From Paracoccaceae bacterium (GTDB lineage: Bacteria > Pseudomonadota > Alphaproteobacteria > Rhodobacterales > Rhodobacteraceae), in assembly GCA_009773375.1 (NCBI GenBank), contig WRPH01000017.1, forward strand, positions 82,847 to 133,838: a DNA stretch of 50,992 bases, in the 5' to 3' direction. The notes beneath the pieces were generated by a model. The model ran no database searches and was not told where the DNA came from. It saw nothing but the letters and a program-made list of their open reading frames with translations. The translations under genes and the position numbers were made by a program. Shown here one piece after another: positions 34,671 to 42,067 of the stretch. Position 1 is the stretch's first letter. Each line of letters starts with the position of its first letter.

Positions 34671-35504
34671 CCCCAACACGGCGATGCCGGAGAACACCAC
34701 CACCGCCCCCGCCCATTGCAGCGCGGCCATCGGCTCGCGCAGAAAGCGCCAGGCCAGCAGGATGGTGACCAGCCCGAAGATAGAGGCGGCCACAGAGGCA
34801 AATTCCGGTCGCGGAAAGCCGCCTGCAACCGTCACCAACGTCAGCGCGGTTACGTCCAGAAAACCCATCAGGCCCAGCGTGGGCAGAATGCGCAAAGCCG
34901 GTTTCAGATCAATGCGTTGCAGCCTAACCCACAAAAGCAGTGCGAAACAGGCAACCACCCGGGATACCAGCGAGACCGCCATATCCGCCCCCCGTTCCGC
35001 CGCCCATTGCAGCAGGCCGAAAGTCACGGCAAAGCTGACGCAAGCCAGCGCGGCCCAGGCCACCGCCGCGCGCGCATCGCCGTTGCCTGCGTCGTTTTCG
35101 CCGCGCGCCACCACGGCAATACCCACCACCACTGCCAGCGCGCCCAGCCAGACCAGCGGCCCCGCCTCGGCCCCGCGCGCCATGGCAAAGCCGACCGACA
35201 GCAGCGGAAACGCGCCGCAGATCGGTGCCACCAGCCGCACCGGGCCAATCGCAAACGCCCGGTAAAGCCCATAGCCCGCCCCCGCCGCTGCGATGCCGGC
35301 CGCAATGGACAAACGCGTCACTTCGGGCGTCATACTGGCCCAGCCATGCTCGAACAGCGCTAGCGGCACCAGCAAGATCGCCCCCACAACCAGCACGATC
35401 AGATAAAGCGCCGCCGCATCCGCCTTGTCGCCCACCTTGCGCACGGTAAAATCATGCACCCCCCACAACAGCGCCGCGATCAGCCCCAACATCAGCGATT
35501 GCAC
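34662..35504 (-). CDS. EamA/DMT-family transporter
   Basis: 280 residues with ten hydrophobic segments and two EamA repeats (about residues 5-130 and 145-275): SLMLGLIAALLWGVHDFTVRK at the start and ASIFGLVTILLAWRFLREPM near the end. Such proteins export or import small metabolites; substrate unknown. Start is GTG 35504, with GGAGGA 5 bases upstream; the earlier ATG in frame lacks a site. It is divergent from tdm (117 bases) and directly upstream of the mgd operon on the same strand, with the mgd operator overlapping its last codons. Could serve amine intermediates, but this is only position. Confidence 0.85.
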   Translation of the reverse strand: MQSLMLGLIAALLWGVHDFTVRKVGDKADAAALYLIVLVVGAILLVPLALFEHGWASMTPEVTRLSIAAGIAAAGAGYGLYRAFAIGPVRLVAPICGAFPLLSVGFAMARGAEAGPLVWLGALAVVVGIAVVARGENDAGNGDARAAVAWAALACVSFAVTFGLLQWAAERGADMAVSLVSRVVACFALLLWVRLQRIDLKPALRILPTLGLMGFLDVTALTLVTVAGGFPRPEFASVAASIFGLVTILLAWRFLREPMAALQWAGAVVVFSGIAVLGLV

Positions 35505-35621
35505 TCTGGTCCTCCGGAAATTGCCTTGCGCCAAACTAGCCCCGCAAAACGCTTGCGCAAATCCCCGGCGGCGATATTCTTCACATTAAACAATTTTGCC
35601 ACCGATGCAAAAGAGGCCCCG

Positions 35622-37991
35622 ATGCTTGACAGCTACCCCCGCGTGCCACCCGGCCCGCCGCGCCCCAGCCAGATCCTGACGCCGGAACCCTTGGGCGTGC
35701 GCTCGGGGCTGGAACGGTTTGAGGTGCCGGGGGGCGGCGCGTGGCTGATCGCGGTTGCGGCGGGCGACCGCGTTACGGTGGTCAATCTGGAAGGTGGCCA
35801 GCGCGCTGAACTGGTCGCAGCCGACGATCAGGGTCGGATTGATCCGCAGATTCTGGGGGTTGGCGGCAACTCTGATGCAAGCGGGCTGAAGACGCTGCTG
35901 GCCGATGCGCGCGCGCCGGGGCTTGCCGGGCTGCGGCTTGGGATCGAAAGGCGCGGCATCGATCTGGGGCGTGCAGAGGCGATTGCCTGTTTTGGCGAAA
36001 CCTCACCTGCCGGGACCGAAGAAAGCTTCACCGTCAACCGCAATGGCGTGCTGATCATCGCAGCCCCTGCAAAGGCAATGGAACCGCAGGCGCAGGACAC
36101 CGCGACGCCGATCGGGGTGCGGGTGCAGCGATCAACCCTGCTTGGCCTGCGTAAACATGACCTGCCCGACCCGCTGGCACCTCCGGTTCTGGATTTGCGG
36201 GTGAAGTCGGCGACAGCGGAAAGCTATTTCGTCAAGGCTGGCGACTATATTCAGATCATCGACGTCGATGGCCGCCAATGCACGGATTTTCAGTGCTTTT
36301 CCGCCCGCAAGCTGGATAAGGGGCTGGAACACCCGCTGGATGTGACCACCTCGCGCACCTTCATGGGCCACGCCTATTCGATGCCGGGCCTGCATTCGAA
36401 ATATTACGATCAGGATTGGCTGCCGTTGGTCGAAGTGGTGCAAGATACTGTGGGCCGCCACGATGCTTTCGCAATGGCCTGCGCTGCAAAGTACTACGAC
36501 GACATCGGCTATCCCGGCCACGCCAATTGTTCCGACAATTTCAACGGCGCCTTGGGCAAACATGGGGTGACGGCGCGGCCCGGCTGGATGGCGGTCAACC
36601 TGTTCTTCAATACGGCGATTGACGCCCATGGCGTGCTGATCGCCGACGAGCCGTGGAGCCGCCCCGGTGACTATGTTCTGCTGCGGGCGCTGACCGACAT
36701 TGTTTGTGTCAACTCGGCTTGCCCGGATGATACCTCGCCCGCAAATGGCTGGTATCTTTCTGATATTCACGTCCGCACCTATGACGGTGCCGAGCCTTTC
36801 CAGCGGTCCATCGCCTACCGCCCTACCCCTACTTCGGAGCTTGTGATGACCAAGGAAACCGCCTTCCATTCGCGTATCGTGGAAAAAACCCGCAATATGG
36901 TGGAGTACAAGGGCTACTGGTTGCCGCAGGTTTATTCGCAGAACGGCGCGATAGAGGAATACTGGGCCTGCCGCGAAAAGGCCGTGGTGCTGGATCTGTC
37001 GCCACTGCGGAAGTTTGAGATAACCGGCCCGGATGCCGAGGCTTTGCTGCAGTATTGCCTGACCCGTGATGTGAAGAAGCTGTCGGTGGGTCAGGTGGTC
37101 TATTCCGCGATGTGCTACGAACATGGCGGCATGATCGACGATGGCACCTTGTTCCGGCTTGGGAAGGATAACTTTCGCTGGATCGGCGGCGATGATTACG
37201 GCGGCATATGGTTGCGCGAGCAGGCGGAAAAGCTGGGGCTGAAGGTGATGGTGCGATCTTCTACCGATCAGTTGCACAATCTGGCGGTGCAGGGGCCGAA
37301 CAGCCGGGAGATCATCAAGCGGATGATCTGGACCGCGCCGCATCAGCCGACGGTGGAGGAATTGGGCTGGTTCCGCTTTACCGTCGGTCGGCTTGGCGGG
37401 CCGGATGGCGCGCCGGTGGTGGTGTCGCGGACGGGGTATACCGGCGAGCTGGGTTTTGAAATCTTCTGCCACCCCAAGGATGGCACGGCGGTCTATGATG
37501 CGGTCTGGGCGAACGGGGCCGATCTGGGGTTGCGGCCGATGGGGTTGGCTGCGCTGGATATGGTGCGGATCGAGGCGGGGCTGATCTTTGCCGGTTATGA
37601 TTTCAGCGATCAGACCGATCCGTTCGAGGCGGGCATCGGATTCACCGTGCCGCTGAAATCGAAGACCGATGATTTCATTGGCCGCGACGCGCTGATCCGG
37701 CGCAAGGAAAACCCGCGTGACAAGTTTGTCGGGCTGGAAATCGACGCGGCGGTGGATGTGGGGCATGGCGATTGCATCCATGTCGGGCGGGCGCAGATCG
37801 GGGTGGTGACTTCGGCGATGCGCTCGCCTTTGCTGGGCAAGAATATTGCGCTGGCGCGGGTTGATCTGGCGCATGCAGAGGTCGGGACCAAGATAGAGGT
37901 TGGCAAGCTGGATGGGCAGCAGAAACGGCTGCCTGCGGTGATCACCGCCTTGTCGGCGTATGATCCGAAGAAAACCCGGCCACAGTCGTAG
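35622..37991 (+). CDS. tdm: trimethylamine-N-oxide demethylase (DUF1989-GcvT fusion)
   Basis: 789 residues, the expected size. Tdm splits TMAO into dimethylamine and formaldehyde. The N-terminal DUF1989-type region (to about residue 410) contains the zinc cysteines: CTDFQC near 220, HANCSDNF near 303 and CVNSAC near 362. The C-terminal GcvT-like domain (about 430-785) shows the folate element VVSRTGYTGELGFEIF near 603-618 and should bind tetrahydrofolate to receive formaldehyde. ATG 35622 has AAGAGG 6 bases upstream. Two CTTGCGC elements at 35525 and 35552 precede it. Followed after 9 bases by a truncated hemoglobin gene. With tmm it accounts for trimethylamine to dimethylamine. Confidence 0.93.
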   Translation: MLDSYPRVPPGPPRPSQILTPEPLGVRSGLERFEVPGGGAWLIAVAAGDRVTVVNLEGGQRAELVAADDQGRIDPQILGVGGNSDASGLKTLLADARAPGLAGLRLGIERRGIDLGRAEAIACFGETSPAGTEESFTVNRNGVLIIAAPAKAMEPQAQDTATPIGVRVQRSTLLGLRKHDLPDPLAPPVLDLRVKSATAESYFVKAGDYIQIIDVDGRQCTDFQCFSARKLDKGLEHPLDVTTSRTFMGHAYSMPGLHSKYYDQDWLPLVEVVQDTVGRHDAFAMACAAKYYDDIGYPGHANCSDNFNGALGKHGVTARPGWMAVNLFFNTAIDAHGVLIADEPWSRPGDYVLLRALTDIVCVNSACPDDTSPANGWYLSDIHVRTYDGAEPFQRSIAYRPTPTSELVMTKETAFHSRIVEKTRNMVEYKGYWLPQVYSQNGAIEEYWACREKAVVLDLSPLRKFEITGPDAEALLQYCLTRDVKKLSVGQVVYSAMCYEHGGMIDDGTLFRLGKDNFRWIGGDDYGGIWLREQAEKLGLKVMVRSSTDQLHNLAVQGPNSREIIKRMIWTAPHQPTVEELGWFRFTVGRLGGPDGAPVVVSRTGYTGELGFEIFCHPKDGTAVYDAVWANGADLGLRPMGLAALDMVRIEAGLIFAGYDFSDQTDPFEAGIGFTVPLKSKTDDFIGRDALIRRKENPRDKFVGLEIDAAVDVGHGDCIHVGRAQIGVVTSAMRSPLLGKNIALARVDLAHAEVGTKIEVGKLDGQQKRLPAVITALSAYDPKKTRPQS

Positions 37992-38000
37992 GGGGCAGAG

Positions 38001-38402
38001 ATGGCTTCGGTGGTGGATCGGCTGGGGGGCGAGCCTGTGGTGCGGGCGCTGGTGGAGCGGTTCTATGATTTGGTAGAAACCCTGCCGCAGGGGGCGCAGA
38101 TCTTGCATCTGCATTTTCGTGGTCACGGGCTTTCCCACGTCAGGGCGGCGCAGTTCGAGTTTCTGTGCGCCTTCTTTGGCGGGCGGCGGGATTATATTGA
38201 GCGGCACGGCTCGCTCAATCTGAAGGAAATGCACGCGCATGTGCCGATCCGGCCTGAAGATGCTGAGGATTGGCTGTTTTGCATGGATCTGGCCTTGGCG
38301 GATACCGGGGTGGCGGAGCCGTTGCGGGGGCAGATTTTTGGGGCTTTTGGCCGGGCGGCGCGGGCGCTGATCAATCGCGAAGCGGGGGCCGTGGCGGAGT
38401 AG
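38001..38402 (+). CDS. group II truncated hemoglobin-like protein
   Basis: 133 residues, typical truncated hemoglobin length. VERFYDLVETLP gives Tyr22 at position B10, LNLKEMHAHVPI gives His80 as proximal heme ligand, and Trp91 (EDWLFCMDLAL) is at G8, the residue that marks groups II and III. The E-helix region (HGLSHVRAAQFEFLCAFFGG) departs from the standard CD1/E7 pattern, so ligand binding may be unusual. Starts 9 bases after tdm with GGGGGCAGAG as ribosome site, so it is probably co-transcribed. Could supply O2, scavenge NO or bind formaldehyde-stress oxidants near the demethylases; none is proven. Confidence 0.82.
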   Translation: MASVVDRLGGEPVVRALVERFYDLVETLPQGAQILHLHFRGHGLSHVRAAQFEFLCAFFGGRRDYIERHGSLNLKEMHAHVPIRPEDAEDWLFCMDLALADTGVAEPLRGQIFGAFGRAARALINREAGAVAE

Positions 38403-38548
38403 TGTCCGCGTGTGAGCAGGTGAATGCGCTTATATTTTTCAATAGTTTATCTGGGGTGTGTTAGGAAAATTTTAAGACTTCGATAGCGCAATCTGCTTGC
38501 TCTATTCCATTTGCCGAAGCGGTCGAAAGCTTGCGTCGGATCGTTTTG
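38403..38548. other. AT-rich stretch before a terminator, no gene seen
   Basis: About 145 bases with clearly lower GC (TTATATTTTTCAATAGTTTA at 38430-38449) between the hemoglobin gene and an intrinsic terminator at 38549. No open frame worth calling. It is either the 3' untranslated region of tdm-hemoglobin or a small RNA with its own promoter. Confidence 0.4.
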
Positions 38549-38572
38549 AAAGCGCGCCGGGGGCGCGTTTTT
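38549..38572 (+). terminator. intrinsic terminator downstream of tdm-hemoglobin
   Basis: CGCGCC-GGG-GGCGCG (38553-38567), flanked by AAA and TTTTT. An outer GGATCG/CGATCC pair (38538-38543 with 38573-38578) extends it. Confidence 0.75.
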
Positions 38573-38579
38573 CGATCCG

Positions 38580-38822
38580 TTGCTCATAAGGCCGAAGGCC
38601 GTTGAGCAAAGGAGTTTATGCCGCAAACAGGGGGGTGAAAATCGGGGCGCGCCTGCCTGGGCTGGCGCGGTTTCGCGCCTGCCGGGGGGTGATGAGGGGA
38701 GAGAAAAGGTCCAGTGGACCTTTTCCCCGAAGAACGCCCGCCCCGTGGGCGGGCCGGGTGGCAGGCGCGACCCGATTTAACGTGTGTTAAATCGGGTAAG
38801 GCAAGGGACAGGCTTTTGCCTT
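38580..38822. repeat. hairpin-rich structured region
   Basis: Five or six perfect or near-perfect inverted repeats in 240 bases: TTGCTCA...TGAGCAA with inner GGCC/GGCC (38580-38608); AAAAGGTCC-AGT-GGACCTTTT (38704-38724); GCCCGCCC-CGT-GGGCGGGC (38736-38754); ACCCGATTTAAC-GTGT-GTTAAATCGGGT (38770-38797); AAGGCAA...TTGCCTT (38798-38822). In addition 38639-38657 (AAATCGGGGCGCGCCTGCC) pairs 18 of 19 with 38760-38778, and 38673-38683 is a rival partner for the same segment. The 3' end runs into the end of the ParB-like gene. Structured RNA, terminator cluster or a non-autonomous repeat element. Confidence 0.7.
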
Positions 38823-39678
38823 ACTCTGGCTGAAACCAGCGCTCTACTTGATCGAGCACATCGTCGATGATCGCGCCGGAACGCGCCTCCGGCCCGGAAA
38901 ACCGCAAGATCCAGCTGTCGCCGGAGCGTTCACGACGGATGATCAGGCCCTGTTTCAGCTGCAGGATACGGCGGGGGCGGCCGGGGTGGCTGGCGGTTGT
39001 GGCCTCGGCAGGGTCGGCCAAAGCCTCGGACAGAACCGGCAGCAGGGCTTGCCATTGGCTGGGCAGGGCGGCGTGGGGATGGTCGCGCAAGGTGAGGTGG
39101 ATCAGGTCGGACAACCCGGCGCGCAGCGCGGCGGACAGCCGCTGCATCTGCCGCCCGGTGAGCAGCTCAGGCGTGGCAATGGCGTCTTCAAGGTCTTCGA
39201 CCACCTCGGCATAGGCGCGCAGGCGCGTGCGTTTCTGACGGCTGGCGGCGGGGTGCAGGCCGCTGGTTGCGGCGTCGAGCGTATCAAAAATCCCGGCGCG
39301 CAGGGCGGCCAGCAGGGTGGCGCCTTTCTCCCACGGGCTGATTTCGGCGCGGATTTCGTTTTCGGCCACCATCGCGGCCATCGCATCCGGCACGGAATCG
39401 GGCGCGCGCAGGAAGGCGGCGATTTCGCTGAAACTGCCGTTCTGGCGCAGGGCAGCAAGACGTTGGTGCGCGGTCAGGCGGCGCAGGCCGGAAATCAGGC
39501 CGTAGCGGAGCTGTGCGGTGGGCTGCGACAGCCGCCAGACCTCAATCGGCTGGCGCAGGCCGGTGGCGGCGATGGAGGCGGTGAGTTCTGCCAGCGCCTC
39601 TGGCTCCAGCTGGGTGCGGTCGCGCGGCAGGGCGTAGGCGTCGATTTCGCTGATCGGGATAAGGATATGCGGGTCCAT
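38821..39678 (-). CDS. solitary ParB/Spo0J-domain protein
   Basis: 285 residues. The N-terminal ParB-type nucleotide-binding domain is visible: ILIPISEIDAYALPRDRTQLEPEALAELTASIAATGLRQPIEV at about residues 4-46, YGLISGLRRLTAHQRL (the GERR-like box) near 57-72 and AMVAENEIRAEISPWEKG near 97-114. A central helix-turn-helix region follows, and the C-terminus is RRERSGDSWILRFSGP. No ParA and no obvious parS are near, so this is not a chromosome-partition locus. Start at ATG 39678 has GGAG 6 bases upstream; an upstream ATG at 39702 is possible. Stand-alone ParB-domain regulators occur in Rhodobacterales, mostly of unknown function. Confidence 0.8.
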   Translation of the reverse strand: MDPHILIPISEIDAYALPRDRTQLEPEALAELTASIAATGLRQPIEVWRLSQPTAQLRYGLISGLRRLTAHQRLAALRQNGSFSEIAAFLRAPDSVPDAMAAMVAENEIRAEISPWEKGATLLAALRAGIFDTLDAATSGLHPAASRQKRTRLRAYAEVVEDLEDAIATPELLTGRQMQRLSAALRAGLSDLIHLTLRDHPHAALPSQWQALLPVLSEALADPAEATTASHPGRPRRILQLKQGLIIRRERSGDSWILRFSGPEARSGAIIDDVLDQVERWFQPE

Positions 39679-39718
39679 GGGCGCTCCGTTGCTTTTCGGC
39701 AATTGGAGCGTGGCGTGG

Positions 39719-40660
39719 TTAATTTGGCGTCAGCGGAGCGCGCGGCAGCACCGGCGTCAGCAGCGGTTGCCCAGCGAAATAGGCAGCCAGATTGGCGCGC
39801 ATAAGATCGCCCATCGCGGCACGGGTCTGATGGGTGGCCGAAGCGTGGTGCGGCTGCAACAGAACGTTGGTCAGCGACAGGAAACGCGGGTTCAGCGCGG
39901 GTTCGCCTTCGAACACGTCCAGCGCGGCCCCGGCGATCTGGTGGGTTTCCAGCGCGGTCAGCAGCGCGTCTTCGTCGATATTGGCGGCGCGCGAGATGTT
40001 GATCAGCAGGCCATTCGGCCCCAGCGCGCGCAGGGTTTCGGCGTTGACGATATGGCGGGTCTCGGCGGTGGCGGCGGAGGCCACGATCAGGATATCGGAC
40101 TGCGCGGCAAGATCGGTGGGCGCGGCGACAAAGCGGTAGGGGCAGGCTTTGGCGCTGCGGGCGGTATAGGCGATGTCGGCATCAAAAGCAGTCAGGCGTT
40201 TGGCGATGGCCTGACCGATACGGCCCAACCCGAGGATGCCCACCCGTGCGCCAGTCAGGCGGCGTTGTAGCGGGAAGGCGGTCTGGCTCCACGCGCCGGA
40301 GCGGACATGCGAGTCGGCTTGTGCGATGTTGCGGCAGAGCGCCAGCGTCATGCCGATGGCGAGATCGGCGCAATCGTCGGTCAGCACGTCGGGGGTGTTG
40401 GTGACGGCGATGCCGCGGGCGCGGCAGAGGTCGAGCGGGATCGCGTCATAACCGACGCCGTAGATGGCGATCAGTTCAAGGTTTGGGCAGGCGGTGATGA
40501 TGTCGGCACTGGCGCCCTGCCCGCCTGCGGTGGCGATGGCGGTGATTTGCGGGCCGATCTGCGGCAGCTCGGCTGTGCTGTGCATCTGGTAGGCGGCGTC
40601 AAGGGCGGCCTGATCGGCGCTGGGGTAGCTGCAAAGTTGCAGGACGTGCGGTTTGGGCAT
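39719..40660 (-). CDS. D-isomer 2-hydroxyacid dehydrogenase (2-ketogluconate/glyoxylate reductase-like)
   Basis: 313 residues, normal length. NAD-binding motif GARVGILGLGRIGQAIAKRL near residue 143, catalytic Arg in INISRAANIDEDAL, Glu in the following VFEGEPALNP and His in LQPHHASATHQTR. Reduces a 2-keto acid; the divergent gluconate genes suggest 2-ketogluconate or hydroxypyruvate/glyoxylate as substrate. Start ATG 40660 (MPKPHVLQL) is used; the upstream repeats of the same MPKP motif make an earlier start possible. Divergent from the SDR gene by 63 bases, suggesting joint control. Confidence 0.85.
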   Translation of the reverse strand: MPKPHVLQLCSYPSADQAALDAAYQMHSTAELPQIGPQITAIATAGGQGASADIITACPNLELIAIYGVGYDAIPLDLCRARGIAVTNTPDVLTDDCADLAIGMTLALCRNIAQADSHVRSGAWSQTAFPLQRRLTGARVGILGLGRIGQAIAKRLTAFDADIAYTARSAKACPYRFVAAPTDLAAQSDILIVASAATAETRHIVNAETLRALGPNGLLINISRAANIDEDALLTALETHQIAGAALDVFEGEPALNPRFLSLTNVLLQPHHASATHQTRAAMGDLMRANLAAYFAGQPLLTPVLPRAPLTPN

Positions 40661-40723
40661 GGGCTTGGGCCTTGGCTTTGGCGGTGTTAGCGATAGCATG
40701 GCGGGGATTTGGGGGGAATGTCG

Positions 40724-41467
40724 ATGGGAATGTTTGATCTGGGTGGCAAGCGGGCTTTGGTGACGGGATCGTCGCAGGGCATCGGGTTGGCGCTGGCGCG
40801 GGGCTTGGCGGAGGCAGGGGCCGAGGTGGTGCTGAACGGGCGCGATGCGGAGAAATTGGCGGCGGTCGATCTGCCGGGGGCGCGGCGGCTGGCGTTTGAT
40901 GTGACCGATCACGCGGCAGCGCGGGCGGCGGTGGATGGTTTTGAGGCGGAGGTGGGGGCGATTGATATTCTGGTGAACAACGCCGGGATGCAGCACCGCG
41001 CGCCGTTGCAGGATTTCCCAGCCGATGCGTTTCAGCGGCTGTTGCAGGTGAATATTGCCAGCGTTTTCAATGTGGGGCAGGCCTGCGCCCGGCATATGAT
41101 TGCGCGCGGGGCGGGGAAGATCATCAACATCGCCTCGGTGCAGACGGCTTTGGCGCGGCCGGGGATTGCGCCTTATACCGCGACCAAGGGGGCGGTGGCG
41201 AACCTGACCAAGGGGATGGCGACCGATTGGGCGCGGCTGGGCTTGCAGTGCAACGCGATTGCGCCGGGGTATTTCGACACGCCGCTGAACGCGGCTTTGG
41301 TGGCGGACCCGGCGTTTTGCGACTGGCTGGAGAAGCGCACTCCGGCGGGGCGCTGGGGGCGGGTTGAGGAGTTGGTGGGGGCTGCGGTGTTTCTGGCCTC
41401 GGGCGCGTCGAGTTTCGTCAATGGCCAGTGTTTGTTTGTTGATGGCGGGGTGACGGCGTGTCTGTAA
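40724..41467 (+). CDS. short-chain dehydrogenase, gluconate 5-dehydrogenase type
   Basis: 247 residues, normal SDR size. TGSSQGIG at residues 13-20 (NAD(P) site), NNAGMQHRAPL, and the catalytic pair in YTATKGAVANLTKGMA with a serine in IASVQTA. The closest recognisable subgroup is gluconate 5-dehydrogenase (IdnO), which interconverts 5-ketogluconate and gluconate. ATG 40724 is preferred (GGGGGG 7 bases upstream); ATG 40718 is in frame but too close to the ribosome site. The gluconokinase gene starts inside its last codons (10-base overlap), a strong argument for a ketogluconate-to-6-phosphogluconate route. Confidence 0.88.
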   Translation: MGMFDLGGKRALVTGSSQGIGLALARGLAEAGAEVVLNGRDAEKLAAVDLPGARRLAFDVTDHAAARAAVDGFEAEVGAIDILVNNAGMQHRAPLQDFPADAFQRLLQVNIASVFNVGQACARHMIARGAGKIINIASVQTALARPGIAPYTATKGAVANLTKGMATDWARLGLQCNAIAPGYFDTPLNAALVADPAFCDWLEKRTPAGRWGRVEELVGAAVFLASGASSFVNGQCLFVDGGVTACL

Positions 41468-41943
41468 AGATCGTGCTGATGGGGGTGGCGGGGTGCGGGA
41501 AATCCTCGGTCGGGGTGGCATTGGCTGCTGCGCTGGGGATGGCGTATCTGGACGGCGATGATCTGCACCCGGCGGCGAATATCGCCAAGATGGCACGGGG
41601 GGAGGCGTTGGGCGATGCGGATCGCTGGCCGTGGTTGCGGCTGGTGGGGCAGGCTTTGCAGGGCGGCGGGATTGTCGGTTGTTCGGCGTTGAGGCGGGTA
41701 TATCGGGAGTTGATTGACAGGGAAGCAGGTGGCGGGGTGGTGTTTGTGCATCTGTCGGGCAGCCGGGCGGTGATCGAGGCGCGGATGCGGGCGCGGAGCG
41801 GGCATTTCATGCCGCCTGCGCTGCTGGATAGCCAGTTTGCCACGCTGGAGCTGCCGGGGGCGGATGAAAATGCCTTTGGGGTGGATATTGATCAGCCTTT
41901 GGCGGCGGTGGTGGCGGAGATTGTTCGGGGGTTGCCTGCTTGA
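41458..41943 (+). CDS. gntK: gluconokinase
   Basis: 161 residues, the usual size of GntK/IdnK. Walker A GVAGCGKSS at residues 9-17, DGDDLHPAANIAKMARGEAL (substrate-binding motif, D-x-D-x-x-H) near 33-52, and the lid region with LSGSRAVIEARMRARSGHFMP. Phosphorylates gluconate to 6-phosphogluconate for the Entner-Doudoroff or pentose phosphate routes. Starts with GTG inside the end of the SDR gene, so translation is coupled. Followed by a type B palindromic repeat and the convergent gbpR gene. Confidence 0.93.
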   Translation: MSVKIVLMGVAGCGKSSVGVALAAALGMAYLDGDDLHPAANIAKMARGEALGDADRWPWLRLVGQALQGGGIVGCSALRRVYRELIDREAGGGVVFVHLSGSRAVIEARMRARSGHFMPPALLDSQFATLELPGADENAFGVDIDQPLAAVVAEIVRGLPA

Positions 41944-41952
41944 GAGGTAGCC

Positions 41953-42030
41953 GGGGGTTTCACACCCCCACGTCACATTGGCCTTGGCCAATGTGACCTG
42001 ACCCCCGTGGGATATTTAAGGACAGATGAA
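41953..42030. repeat. dispersed palindromic repeat, copy 5 (type B)
   Basis: Terminal hairpin GGGGGTTTCACACCCCC (41953-41969), inner hairpin GTCACATTGGCC-TT-GGCCAATGTGAC (41972-41997), then CCCCCGTGGGATATTTAAGG and GATGAA (42001-42030). Same plan as copies 1 and 6, opposite orientation, between convergent gntK and gbpR. Confidence 0.8.
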
Positions 42031-42067
42031 CGAAAATTTGAATTGAATTTTAGCGGTTTACGATGTG

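Noticed and set aside
36132..38240. Very long open frame (about 700 codons) on the minus strand across tdm
   Set aside because: It lies opposite a gene with clear domains and motifs. The composition (His, Arg, Pro, Gln-rich) is that of an antisense frame in high-GC DNA, with no ribosome site or recognisable fold.
38580..38822. CRISPR array
   Set aside because: Hairpins are of different sequence and there is no regular repeat-spacer pattern.
38821..39678. Chromosome partition locus
   Set aside because: ParB domain alone, with no ParA and no parS-like site seen nearby.
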